Shown: positions 1 to 7,440, counted from the first letter of the stretch. The stretch is DNA of 13,638 nt from Chloroflexota bacterium (GCA_022574265.1 JACZSI010000034.1:1-13638); one strand, 5' to 3'. The notes: generated by a model from the sequence alone, not told the origin. A program made the numbers and translations.

Positions 1-1461
1 GAAGAAGGTCGTGTCACCGTCGAGCGTGCTCTCGGCCCACAGATCGCCATCATGCTCACGGACGGTGCCCTGGCACATGCTCAGCCCGAGACCTGTCCCG
101 CCGCCCACTTCCTTCGTCGTGAAGAAGGGCTCGAAGATCCTTCCGAGGACCTCCGGCGGTATCCCTGGGCCGTCGTTGGCGAGCGTGATCTCGACGAGGC
201 CGTCGGATGCGCCGCACGTGACGGTGATGGCCCCTGGCCGCCCGGCGCTCGCGATCGCCTGTTCGGCGTTGGTGAGGAGGTTGAGCATCACCACGGTGAG
301 CTGCTGCTCGTCCCCCAGGATGAGCGGCAGGCTCTTCGAGAAGTGCGTGCGGAGCTCGATGGCGTGCTTCCGCAGGTCGTACTCCTTGAGGTGGCATGCC
401 CGCTCCACGACGGCCCGGACGTCCACCGGGCGACGCTCCGGCTCGCGCTTCCGGGCGAACGACAGGAGGTTCTGCACGATCTTGGACGCGCGCTGACTTT
501 CGGCGTACACCGTCTCCAGGTCGGACCGGGCCTGCGCCGAGAGGCTCTCCTCGCCCAGTACCAGCTGCGTGAAGCCCATGACGCTGTTGAGCGGGTTGTT
601 GATCTCGTGCGCGACGCCGGCGGCGAGCTGACCGATCGACGCGAGATGCCGCGTGCGATCGAGGTGCTCCGCCTCGGCTTCTCGGAGCACTCGCTCCGCT
701 TCCTTGCGCTCGGTGATGTCCTCGATCATCCGGAAGACGTGCTCTACCTGGCCCGTGCGGCTCGGAACGGCGGTGGCGGTGACATATGCCCATACGGTCT
801 CGCCGCTGCTGTGTACGAACTGCCGCTCGTAGCGCAGCGTTCCGGTTTCCGTGCTTGCGAGGCGTCTGGAGATGTTTTCGCTCGGCGGCGGGCTATCGAG
901 TCTGAAATCGCGTAACCGCGATCCGCGTAGCTCATCCGCCGTGCGCCCGAGCATCTCTTCCAGGGCGGGGTTCGTCTGCACAATGATGCCGTGTGCTTCG
1001 GTGATGGCGATGCCCAATGGGGCGGACTCGAAGAGCGCCCGGTAGCACTCCTCGTTCTCCCGAAGTGCGCTCTGCACGGCTTCGCGCTCGGACAGCTCCC
1101 GCTCGTGCTGGGCTCGGAGGTCCCGCAGGCGCCCGACCAGCACTGCCGCCCCGGTAAGTGCCGCGCCGCGCGCCAGAGCGCCCCCCATGAGGAGCCACGC
1201 CGCGATGCCCTCATCCCCAACCACCGTTACGAAGAACACGTTCAACATGATGGCCAGCAGGCTCGCGAGTAGAGCGGCCCGGGCTCCGAAGCTCCAGGCG
1301 GTAATCAAGACCGGAACGATCACAGCGATCAGGATCGAATCGCCGGCGGCTGGACGCAGCATCAGAACGGCGGCGACATACATGGTCGTCGCGCCGAGGA
1401 TAGCTCCGAGCTTGCGGTGCGAGTATGTGGCTTCCATCCCGAGCAGGCGGACGAGATCCAT
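1..1461 (-). CDS. Membrane-bound PAS sensor histidine kinase, C-terminus cut by window edge
   Basis: Translating the minus strand from an ATG at 1461 gives 487 uninterrupted codons to the left edge with no stop, so the gene continues outside the window. Residues about 18-36, 43-60, 62-81 and 87-110 are hydrophobic, giving roughly four membrane segments. A PAS domain covers about 137-252 and ends in the usual DIT-ERK linker. The H-box reads GVAHEINNPLN with His285 as the predicted autophosphorylation site. The ATP-binding domain shows an N-box (NLLTNAEQAI, from 394), G1 (DGPGIPPE, from 430), F-box (FEPFFTTK, from 443) and G2 (GTGLGLSM, from 455). The start is supported by AGGGG a few bases upstream. 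The family senses a signal through its membrane or PAS part and phosphorylates a response regulator. No regulator lies in the window, so the kinase is an orphan here or its partner lies to the left. The signal is unknown. Confidence 0.93.
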   Translation of the reverse strand, partial: MDLVRLLGMEATYSHRKLGAILGATTMYVAAVLMLRPAAGDSILIAVIVPVLITAWSFGARAALLASLLAIMLNVFFVTVVGDEGIAAWLLMGGALARGAALTGAAVLVGRLRDLRAQHERELSEREAVQSALRENEECYRALFESAPLGIAITEAHGIIVQTNPALEEMLGRTADELRGSRLRDFRLDSPPPSENISRRLASTETGTLRYERQFVHSSGETVWAYVTATAVPSRTGQVEHVFRMIEDITERKEAERVLREAEAEHLDRTRHLASIGQLAAGVAHEINNPLNSVMGFTQLVLGEESLSAQARSDLETVYAESQRASKIVQNLLSFARKREPERRPVDVRAVVERACHLKEYDLRKHAIELRTHFSKSLPLILGDEQQLTVVMLNLLTNAEQAIASAGRPGAITVTCGASDGLVEITLANDGPGIPPEVLGRIFEPFFTTKEVGGGTGLGLSMCQGTVREHDGDLWAESTLDGDTTFF

Positions 1462-1749
1462 CGGTGCCCCTTGCGCCGCCAGGCGCACATCAACGGCCGC
1501 GGATGCGCTCCGCGGCCCCGGGGTTGGTTTCGAGCTGCCGGTTACCGCCGGAAATATACATCACCGGGCCGCGTTGTGGGCGACTCCCTGGGCTCGATCT
1601 GCAAGCTGCGGTGCGTCCGTCCGCGCGCCGTCGACGCTGTCTTGCAAGCGGGGCTTGGAGTACGCCCACGCGCGCGCGGTGATGCGCCGCGGCCAGGGCA
1701 GACAGGCGCGGCTGAGCACCGACTACGAGTGGGGCTACGGCGACGGCGA
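1462..1749. other. Intergenic gap, no gene recognised
   Basis: This 288-bp stretch separates the histidine kinase start from the end of the upstream SMP-30 gene, both on the minus strand. Open frames cross it on both strands, but none gives a recognisable protein. It holds a GC-rich hairpin at 1495-1517 and the only AT-rich patch nearby, around 1552-1560. That patch reads TGTATATTT on the minus strand and could be a -10 box for the kinase. No convincing -35 sits 16-18 bases upstream of it, so no promoter is called. Confidence 0.6.
1495..1517 (-). terminator. GC-rich hairpin, possible terminator
   Basis: There is a perfect 8-bp inverted repeat, GGCCGCGG and CCGCGGCC, with a 7-base loop at 1503-1509. 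On the minus strand it lies after the SMP-30 gene and about 35 bases before the histidine kinase start. It could end the upstream transcript or fold in the kinase leader. No T-run follows, so a terminator role is only possible. Confidence 0.3.
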
Positions 1750-2619
1750 CTAGCGCATGAGCGCCCGCGCGCCCGGCGGCGCCACGCCCGTCGAGTGGAG
1801 CCGCACGCTGTAGACCGACGTCGCGGCCGCGATGAGCATCGTGCCGTAGCCAGGCCCGCCGAAGGCGACGTTGTTGGCGCGCTCCGGGAGCGGCAGCGTG
1901 CCGAGGTGGCGTCCCGTGGCGTCGAGCACCCACAGGCCGTCCGGGCCGGTGCAGTAGATGCGGCCCTCCGTGTCGACCTTCATGCCGTCGGGGATCCCGT
2001 CGCCCGGCACGCCCGACATATCGACGACGACGCGCCCGCCGCTCAGGCTGCCGTCCGCGTTCACGTCGTATGCGCGCACGAGCTTTTCCTCGAGACTGTT
2101 GTCGATGTAAAGCGTGCGCTCATCTGGAGAGAATGCCAGGCCGTTGGGGTAGGGGAGGTCCCACACGACCGGCTCGATCCCACCGTCCGGAGCCACCCGG
2201 AAGACGACGCTCGAGCCGAGCTCCCGGTCGGCGTCCGCGACCAGCGGCTCGGGGTCCGTGAAGTAGATCGCGCCGCCAGAGCTACAGACGACGTCGTTGG
2301 GGCGGTTCAGACGCTTGCCCTCGAAGCTGTCGGCCACCGTCGTGATGGAGCCGTCGGGCTCCATGCGCGATAGGCGGCGCCCGTAGCCCTCGCACATCAG
2401 CAGCCGCCCCTCGATGTCGAACGTCAGGCCGTTCGTCCGTCCGCTGTTGGAGCGGACGACCTCCGGCGAGCCACCGGGGGCCAGCTTGAAGACGAGGTTC
2501 GGCCGCGTGTCGACGAAGAGCCAGTAGCCCGCGGGGTGCCATAGCGGGCCCTCGGTGTACTCAAAGCCGGTGGCGACGCGCTCCACCTCGCCTGCGACGA
2601 TGCCGGATAGATCACTCAT
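1750..2619 (-). CDS. SMP-30/gluconolactonase/LRE family hydrolase
   Basis: The 289-residue protein is close to the usual size of SMP-30/gluconolactonase enzymes. These are six-bladed beta-propellers that use a divalent metal to hydrolyse lactones or related esters. The family's metal and substrate positions can be placed: Glu23 in the YTEGPLWHP opening motif, Asn108 in RPNDV, Asn159 in YPNGLAFSPD and Asp211 in GIPDGMKVD. No signal peptide is visible, so it is probably cytoplasmic. The ATG has AGGAAG just upstream. The gene starts 30 bases after the stop of the MFS gene and is likely co-transcribed with it and with the cupin gene at 3974-5095. This context suggests lactone hydrolysis in a catabolic pathway. 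The actual substrate is unknown; sugar lactones and lactones from ring cleavage are both possible. Confidence 0.9.
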   Translation of the reverse strand: MSDLSGIVAGEVERVATGFEYTEGPLWHPAGYWLFVDTRPNLVFKLAPGGSPEVVRSNSGRTNGLTFDIEGRLLMCEGYGRRLSRMEPDGSITTVADSFEGKRLNRPNDVVCSSGGAIYFTDPEPLVADADRELGSSVVFRVAPDGGIEPVVWDLPYPNGLAFSPDERTLYIDNSLEEKLVRAYDVNADGSLSGGRVVVDMSGVPGDGIPDGMKVDTEGRIYCTGPDGLWVLDATGRHLGTLPLPERANNVAFGGPGYGTMLIAAATSVYSVRLHSTGVAPPGARALMR

Positions 2620-2649
2620 GGCGCTTCCTCGATCGCGCGGCCAGCCCGC

Positions 2650-3915
2650 TCAGATCCTGAACGTGACCATCTGACGCCAGCGCAGGGCGACCGCGGCGAG
2701 CACGGCGAGCGCGAAGACGCCGCCGCCCAGCAGCGCTCCGCTGGCACCGAGGACCGTCGCGGCGGCGCCGGTGCCGATGAGGCCCACCGACGACGTGCCC
2801 TGCGTGAAGACTTGGACGACCGACGTCGCCCGTCCGCGGATGTCGTCGGGCACGAGCAGCTGGAGCGTGGTCCTGCGGATGATCGCGCTGACGCCGTCGA
2901 ACCCTCCCGCCGCTGCGAGCGCGGCCAGCGAGAGGATGAACCACGGCGAGAGCGCGAACACGAACACGGCCGCGACGTACCCCACGATGCCGAGCGTGAC
3001 GGCGAGACCCCTCCGCGGCACGTCGCCGAACGCGAGCAGGACGCCGGAGCCGATCAGGAAGCCGACCGCCGGAGCGGACGTCAGGAAGCCGAAGCCCGCG
3101 GAGCCCACACCGAGCTTGTCCGCGTAGAAGGGCAGGAGCACCTTGTAGCTGGTGAAGAGCATCGCGGTGAAGTCGACGGTGGTGAATGCCACGACGACCG
3201 GTGTCCTGACCACCCAGCGTATGCCCTCGAGCAGCTCCGTACGCCCGAACCGGGGGCGCGCGCGGGCCTCGGCGGGCCGCGGATCGCTGAGCAGGAGCAC
3301 GGCGGCCAGCGCGGGCACGTACATCGCCGTCGTCACGACGTACGCGGCCCCGATCCCCGACAGGGAGATCAGCAGCCCGCCGATGGAGGGGCCGATCAGG
3401 ATCGAGCCCTGACGGACGCTGGAGGCAAGCGTGAGCGCGTTCATCAGGTGCGAGCGGGGCACGGAGCCGTAGATCAGCGCGGTGCGAGCCGGGCCGTCCA
3501 GTACCGTCGCTATCGCGCTCACGAGCGTGGTCGCGTAGATGTGCCAGAGCTCGAGGTTGCCGGTGACGAACAGCAGGGCGAGCGCGCCGGTCGTGACGAA
3601 GCTCATGCCGTAGCCGACCAACAGGATCTTGCGGCGGTCGACCATGTCCGCGAGCAGGCCGCCCAGGAGCCCCAACGCGAACAGCGGCAGCACCCGCAGG
3701 GAGCCGAGGAGCGCAAGGGGCAAGAAGTCGTGGGTGAACTGGAATACCACCCAGAAGTTGACGACCTCGCGCATCTGCATGCCCGTGGACCCAAGCAAGC
3801 CGCTGCCTGCCAGCAGCCGGTACTGTGCGTAGCGCAGCGAGCCCCACGGGCGCACGCGGACGCTCACGGTCTCTTGCGTGGGCTCGCTCTCTTGAGGTGC
3901 GGACGACTCGGTCAC
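2650..3915 (-). CDS. MFS transporter
   Basis: The 421-residue protein is rich in hydrophobic helices from about residue 30 to the end, consistent with the 12-helix major facilitator superfamily. The loop 2-3 signature is visible as GGLLADMVDRRK at residues 85-96. The sequence resembles the MFS_1/MFS_3 (EntS-like) branch, many of whose members are proton-driven exporters. Direction and substrate cannot be read from the sequence. The chosen start is GTG at 3915. Its only Shine-Dalgarno-like sequence, GAGG, is about 12 bases upstream, and a second in-frame GTG lies 16 codons downstream. The first roughly 25 residues are polar and rich in Glu, Gln and Ser, so either start would spare the membrane core. 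The gene follows the cupin gene by 58 bases and precedes the SMP-30 gene by 30, which suggests transport of the same pathway's substrate or product. Confidence 0.9.
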   Translation of the reverse strand: MTESSAPQESEPTQETVSVRVRPWGSLRYAQYRLLAGSGLLGSTGMQMREVVNFWVVFQFTHDFLPLALLGSLRVLPLFALGLLGGLLADMVDRRKILLVGYGMSFVTTGALALLFVTGNLELWHIYATTLVSAIATVLDGPARTALIYGSVPRSHLMNALTLASSVRQGSILIGPSIGGLLISLSGIGAAYVVTTAMYVPALAAVLLLSDPRPAEARARPRFGRTELLEGIRWVVRTPVVVAFTTVDFTAMLFTSYKVLLPFYADKLGVGSAGFGFLTSAPAVGFLIGSGVLLAFGDVPRRGLAVTLGIVGYVAAVFVFALSPWFILSLAALAAAGGFDGVSAIIRRTTLQLLVPDDIRGRATSVVQVFTQGTSSVGLIGTGAAATVLGASGALLGGGVFALAVLAAVALRWRQMVTFRI

Positions 3916-3973
3916 GGGCGCGTCATGCCTCGGCGGTCAGACGACGGTTGGACGAGGCGATGATAGCGGGCAG

Positions 3974-5095
3974 CTAGCTCGAGGTGCAGAAGGGGTGCAG
4001 CCCGCCCATCTCGCAGGTCGCGCCCACGGAAGCGATCGCTTCCTCGTAGTCCTTGTGGATGGCCGGGTCCTCGTCCTCGAACTCGATCTGGTCGCCGCCC
4101 TCTTTGAGGCTCTTGTAGACGTAGGCGCCGCCGCCGGCCTTGGGCTTCTCGCTGCCCCAGCCGATCGCCAGGAACAGGCAGGGCTCCTTGCCCGTGTTGA
4201 AGTGCTGGTGGAACCACATCTCCGGCGGCACGAACATCGTGCCCGGCTTCCAGGGGACCGTCTGCACCGGCTCGCCGTCCTTCCACATCAGCGAGTAGCC
4301 CTCGCCGCGCAACAGGAGGACGTGGATGCCGGGGCCGTGGCGGTGCGCCTTCTTGTAGAACCCGACCGGCCACGACGATGCGTGGGAGCGCACGGTGGAG
4401 TTCACCATGTTGAAGCCGGTGCCCAGCGCACCCGGGGTGCGTCCGCCACGCGCCTTGCTGTCCGTCGCGATCCTGCTGGAGGAGTCCACGTCGGCGATGA
4501 AGTTGGTCGTCCAGCCGCCGCCTGGGTCCGGCGAGTCGGCCTGCGTGAAGTAGCCCGCCTTGCCGTCGAAGCGGTCGTCGAACACGAACGGGTTCTTGAA
4601 GACGAAATCGAGGTTCTTGAACGTGTCGATCACGCGCGGCGCGGCCGTCATGGCCACGTAGCGGGCCGGCTCGGTGCCCGAGCCGTTGTGGTGCTGGTAG
4701 TTCGCGTTGGGCGGCATCGCGAAGTAGCTGTGCTTGCCCCACTCGAAGGTCTGCTTCTCGCCGCCGTCGAGCCACACCGACGTCGCGCCACGGCCGCTCA
4801 CGATGAACACCGTCTCTTCGTAGATGTGCTTGATGGGGTTGAGCGACTTGCCCGGCGGTATCTCGCAGATATAGGTGTCGTTGAAGCCGCCCGTCCCCAA
4901 GAGGTTCACGAACACGCCGGAGCCGCCGCGGGACGCCCACGGGGTGAGCTCGACGTCCATCAGGCTCGGCACGGACAGCCCACGGATGGTCGGCAGCCCC
5001 TCGGCCTCCTTCCACCGCTCGTACGGCGACTTATAGGCCATCGCCATCTTGTTGTATTCGGTCTCGGGCTGCTTGGTCTTCGTTTCTTGTGCCAT
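3974..5095 (-). CDS. Bicupin-domain protein
   Basis: The frame is open further upstream to 5344, but the ATG at 5095 is preferred. It has GGAGGGACGAGGG directly upstream and sits about 25 bases after a strong promoter, whereas the upstream extension is low-complexity Ala/Gly/Pro/Arg sequence. The product is 373 residues with two cupin barrels. The first has a KHIYEETVFIVSG motif (His90, Glu94) and later PPNANYQHHN (His135, His136). The second has AHRHGPGIH (His251, His253, His258) and later PPEMWFHQHFN (His296, His298). Cupins of this layout include metal-dependent dioxygenases, isomerases and sugar-binding proteins. The metal motifs are unusual: the first barrel has Ile where the first His of HxH is expected, and the second has no Glu at the usual place. 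It heads a likely operon with an MFS transporter and an SMP-30 hydrolase. A role in ring or side-chain oxidation is inferred, not shown. Confidence 0.88.
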   Translation of the reverse strand: MAQETKTKQPETEYNKMAMAYKSPYERWKEAEGLPTIRGLSVPSLMDVELTPWASRGGSGVFVNLLGTGGFNDTYICEIPPGKSLNPIKHIYEETVFIVSGRGATSVWLDGGEKQTFEWGKHSYFAMPPNANYQHHNGSGTEPARYVAMTAAPRVIDTFKNLDFVFKNPFVFDDRFDGKAGYFTQADSPDPGGGWTTNFIADVDSSSRIATDSKARGGRTPGALGTGFNMVNSTVRSHASSWPVGFYKKAHRHGPGIHVLLLRGEGYSLMWKDGEPVQTVPWKPGTMFVPPEMWFHQHFNTGKEPCLFLAIGWGSEKPKAGGGAYVYKSLKEGGDQIEFEDEDPAIHKDYEEAIASVGATCEMGGLHPFCTSS

Positions 5096-5388
5096 CCCTC
5101 GTCCCTCCGGTGCGGCTTCCAGCGCGAGGCTAGGGCGCCCCGATGGCGGTGTCAAGCGGGCGCCAGGCGCAGGGGCGGCAACGCATCTTGCGCCGCCGGC
5201 TCGTCCGGAGGTAGCCCCCCGAAAGTACGCCGCCGCATGGGTCCACCGGACATCGGCAATCAGCGCGTCCGGCCGTACGCTCCCGCCGCTGGACGTTTCG
5301 GTGACGCCGAGCGGGCCCCGGTCCAGGGGACGCGGTTGCCGCACCGAGGCGGCTTCCCGTCAGCGGTGGAGACGGAGGGACCGGCCTG
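5096..5388. other. Divergent intergenic region, no gene recognised
   Basis: These 293 bases separate the bicupin operon (minus) from the zinc-ribbon gene (plus). The minus-side promoter at 5127-5155 is the only clear element. Frames cross the rest, but the translations are Arg/Ala/Pro-rich and unlike any family I know. No convincing promoter for the zinc-ribbon gene was found. Confidence 0.55.
5127..5155 (-). promoter_or_regulatory. Sigma70-like promoter for the bicupin-MFS-SMP-30 operon
   Basis: On the minus strand a perfect -35 box TTGACA (5155-5150) is followed by a 17-base spacer and TAGCCT (5132-5127) as the -10 box. Transcription would start near 5120, giving a leader of about 25 bases before the ATG at 5095. 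The position also argues against the longer upstream start for the cupin gene. Confidence 0.65.
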
Positions 5389-6150
5389 ATGTCAACGATG
5401 AGGGGGCTCGCGGACCGCATCTTCCGGTTTTGGCCGGAGCTGCGATGCGATGCCTGCCACTTTGGGAATGCGCCCGGCATGACGTTCTGCCAGGCGTGCG
5501 GCACGGTGCTGGGAGACAGCAAGTGCCCGCAATGCGGCGTCGTGAACCCCGCGGACGTGGTGGTGTGTGGGTTCTGCCGGTGCGCGATAGCACGGACGCA
5601 GTCCGCGCGGCCAGTGCAGCGGGACATCCATGAATCGGTGGCGCCGCTGCCCGCCGTCCCCCATGAAGACCCACCGCCCGCCGCGCTCATCGGCTTCGGA
5701 GCGGTCCTGTCGCTGGCGGCTGCTGCCTACCCGTGGTACATGCTCGGTGGCATCGAAGCTGCCTCTGAGCAGCGGGCGACCATCGCCCAGCTGCTCGAGG
5801 TGGGCTGGCGGGGGTTCCCCGGCGTGCCCTTGACGCTTATCACGATCGCAGCCGTGGCCTCGATGATGGCCTCCGTGCTCAAGCGGCTGGAGGCCGTGCG
5901 CCCCGCGGTGGCCGTGGTCTCGGGCCTCGTCATGCTGCTGTCCGCCGCCTGGCTGAGCGAGGGGTTCGAGCTGATGCGGACCGCGGGGTCGGCACCCGCG
6001 ATGCCCGACACCGGCGCCACCTTGATGGCGATCGGCGCGATCGTCCTGCTCGCGGTTGGGCTCTCCCTGTGGAGCCGTCCGCCCGCCGAAGGCCCCGCGC
6101 GCTCCTCGCCTCGCACGCTCATCCCACTGACCGCCGCTCCCGCCGCCTAA
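5389..6150 (+). CDS. Double zinc-ribbon protein with four membrane segments
   Basis: The 253-residue protein begins with two zinc ribbons of identical spacing, CX2C-X10-CX2C. The first uses Cys20, 23, 34 and 37, and the second Cys46, 49, 60 and 63. A Pro-rich linker (about 84-97) leads to four hydrophobic segments at about 98-120, 144-164, 172-191 and 210-228. Predicted topology is a cytoplasmic zinc-ribbon head on a four-helix membrane part. Double zinc ribbons fused to membrane segments are common in uncharacterised bacterial proteins, and I recognise no specific function. The ATG at 5389 has GGAGGGA about ten bases upstream. The gene is divergent from the bicupin operon and is followed by the dienelactone hydrolase gene, which has its own promoter, so the two need not be functionally linked. 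Confidence 0.82.
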   Translation: MSTMRGLADRIFRFWPELRCDACHFGNAPGMTFCQACGTVLGDSKCPQCGVVNPADVVVCGFCRCAIARTQSARPVQRDIHESVAPLPAVPHEDPPPAALIGFGAVLSLAAAAYPWYMLGGIEAASEQRATIAQLLEVGWRGFPGVPLTLITIAAVASMMASVLKRLEAVRPAVAVVSGLVMLLSAAWLSEGFELMRTAGSAPAMPDTGATLMAIGAIVLLAVGLSLWSRPPAEGPARSSPRTLIPLTAAPAA

Positions 6151-6178
6151 CCGTCGCTTGAGTGAGACACCGCGACGG
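6151..6178 (+). terminator. Inverted repeat after the zinc-ribbon gene
   Basis: Directly after the TAA, CCGTCGC (6151-6157) pairs with GCGACGG (6172-6178) across a 14-base loop. It could be a weak terminator for the zinc-ribbon gene. It also overlaps the -35 box and spacer of the next gene's predicted promoter. There is no T-run. Confidence 0.25.
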
Positions 6179-6186
6179 CCTATCAT
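6158..6186 (+). promoter_or_regulatory. Sigma70-like promoter for the dienelactone hydrolase gene
   Basis: TTGAGT (6158-6163), a 17-base spacer and TATCAT (6181-6186) form a plausible -35/-10 pair. Transcription would begin near 6193, about 30 bases before the GTG at 6224. The TTG that would be the most upstream start codon of this frame is itself the -35 box, which favours the downstream GTG. Confidence 0.55.
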
Positions 6187-6223
6187 CCGGCTCGTCGCCG
6201 AACGCGGAGCGGGGAGAGCAGCC

Positions 6224-6949
6224 GTGAGCGAGCGGATCGTGTCGCTTCACGCCGGGTACGATAACGCGGACCACTTCGTGGACGGCTACGTGGCGCGGCC
6301 GGCCGCGGGGGGCGTCCGGCCCGCCGTGGTCCTGATCTCCGGGATGAGCGGCCTGAACTGGTTCCAACGCCAGATCACGCGCACCTTCGCCGAGGCCGGG
6401 TTCGTCACGCTCTCCCCTGACCTCTTCGACGGCGCGCACCCCGAGGGCCGTACGCCGGCGCTGCTCCAGAAGAACTCGCTCGACATCGACCGCGCGGTCG
6501 GCGACGTCACGTCCGGCGCCCGGTTCCTGCGCGACCTGCCGTGGGTCGAGAGCGACGCTCGGGTCGGCGTCGTCGGCTTCTGCCTGGGCGGAGGGCTCGC
6601 GCTGCTGAGCCTTGGGCGGACGGACGCCTTCGGCGCCGGCGTCATCTACTACCACAGCCTCTTCCCGGACCCGCAGGAGCTCGAGGGCATCGACGCGAAG
6701 CTGCTCTGCCACTACGGCACCGCCGACCACTCGACGCCGCGCGAGGAGGTCGACGCGTTCACGGCGACGCTCGACCGGTACGAGAAGCGCTACGAGGTCG
6801 CGTTCTACGAGGGCGCGGGCCACTCGTTCCTGAACCCCGGCAACAACCCGTCGCCGGCGCAGCAGCGCGCGCGGGAGGAGTCGCTCGAGCGCACCTTCGC
6901 GTTCCTGCGCGAGGAGCTTACGGGGGGTGAGGACTCAGTGACGCCGTAG
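6224..6949 (+). CDS. Dienelactone hydrolase family protein
   Basis: The protein is 241 residues from a GTG at 6224, which has GGGGAGAG about seven bases upstream; an in-frame TTG at 6158 is less likely. It shows the alpha/beta hydrolase triad of dienelactone hydrolases: nucleophile Cys120 in GFCLGGG, Asp168 in GTADHSTP and His200 in GAGHSF. Spacing and length match classical enzymes, which hydrolyse dienelactones from ring cleavage of chlorinated catechols. Many relatives act on other lactones or esters, so the substrate is open. No signal peptide is visible, so it is probably cytoplasmic. Its last 32 bases overlap the 3' end of the convergent HTH gene. The neighbourhood of cupins, an SMP-30 lactonase and a decarboxylase fits a role late in aromatic breakdown, but that link is inference. 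Confidence 0.9.
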   Translation: MSERIVSLHAGYDNADHFVDGYVARPAAGGVRPAVVLISGMSGLNWFQRQITRTFAEAGFVTLSPDLFDGAHPEGRTPALLQKNSLDIDRAVGDVTSGARFLRDLPWVESDARVGVVGFCLGGGLALLSLGRTDAFGAGVIYYHSLFPDPQELEGIDAKLLCHYGTADHSTPREEVDAFTATLDRYEKRYEVAFYEGAGHSFLNPGNNPSPAQQRAREESLERTFAFLREELTGGEDSVTP

Positions 6950-7436
6950 GCGCCACCAAGTCTTGGACCGGCCTGTCCAGCGCGGCGGCCAGCAGCAGCA
7001 AAGTCTTGAACGTCGGTGACTGTTCACCCCGCTCGAGCCGGAGCAGCGTGATCCGGCCGATACCTGCGGTGCGCGCCAGGTCCTGTTGCGTGACGCTCGC
7101 GTCCTTGCGGAGCTGCTTGATCCGAGCGCCGAGCGCCATGCGTCCACGGGCGGACACAGCCTCGACCCGGGACTGATACGACGGGTCGCAGTAGGCCCGC
7201 GCGAAGTCCCAGGGGATCTCGGCGGCTTCCCCGCTAGCGTTCCAGATGACCGCCTCGTACGGAGTCGGCAGCTCGACACGGTCAATGTCCGCGAGCCCCG
7301 AGATCTCGGGGATATCGGCGAACGGGATCACGCCCGTGCACCCGTCCGCGAACGAGAGCTCGATGCCTTCTGGAACCGGTTTGATAGCGTTCATCATCCG
7401 GTCTGCGTTCTTCACCAGGACGGTCGCGGTGCTCAT
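6918..7436 (-). CDS. DUF2442-HTH (XRE) fusion protein, antitoxin-like
   Basis: The 172-residue protein begins at an ATG at 7436, four bases after the DUF4160 stop, with GGGAG inside the end of that gene as ribosome binding site. The frame is open to 7523, but that extension has no such support. The N-terminal half (about 10-85) resembles DUF2442, including a strand pattern ending in IELSFADG and a stretch around VELPTPYEAVIWNASG. The C-terminal part (about 103-161) is an XRE/Cro helix-turn-helix, with TQQDLARTAGIGRITLLRLE as the recognition region. DUF2442 and DUF4160 genes often sit side by side and are suspected toxin-antitoxin pairs. Here the HTH would let the protein repress its own promoter, which carries a perfect palindrome at 7734-7749. 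The 3' end overlaps the convergent dienelactone hydrolase gene. Confidence 0.85.
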   Translation of the reverse strand: MSTATVLVKNADRMMNAIKPVPEGIELSFADGCTGVIPFADIPEISGLADIDRVELPTPYEAVIWNASGEAAEIPWDFARAYCDPSYQSRVEAVSARGRMALGARIKQLRKDASVTQQDLARTAGIGRITLLRLERGEQSPTFKTLLLLAAALDRPVQDLVAPTASLSPHPP

Positions 7437-7440
7437 CTGA

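Noticed and set aside
52..915. 287-codon open frame on the plus strand at the left edge
   Set aside because: It is antisense to the histidine kinase, which carries complete H, N, G1, F and G2 boxes.
1552..1560. TGTATATTT on the minus strand as histidine kinase -10 box
   Set aside because: No -35-like hexamer is present 16-18 bases upstream and the extended -10 motif is not in register.
1684..1753. Possible C-terminal gene remnant on the plus strand ending near 1753
   Set aside because: The short Arg/Gly-rich translation matches no family I know, and its stop overlaps the stop of the SMP-30 gene by chance.
2812..3963. 383-codon open frame on the plus strand
   Set aside because: It is antisense to the MFS gene, rich in Glu, Arg, Gln and His, with no recognisable family.
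5096..5344. Upstream extension of the first bicupin
   Set aside because: The frame is open, but it has no ribosome binding site, is low-complexity, and starts upstream of the TTGACA promoter.
3995..5389. 464-codon open frame on the plus strand
   Set aside because: It is exactly antisense to the bicupin gene. The translation is Arg/Val/Ala/Leu-rich without domain motifs, a common shadow in GC-rich DNA.
6158..6223. TTG start for the dienelactone hydrolase
   Set aside because: This TTG is part of the predicted -35 box. The GTG at 6224 has a good Shine-Dalgarno and gives the family's normal length.
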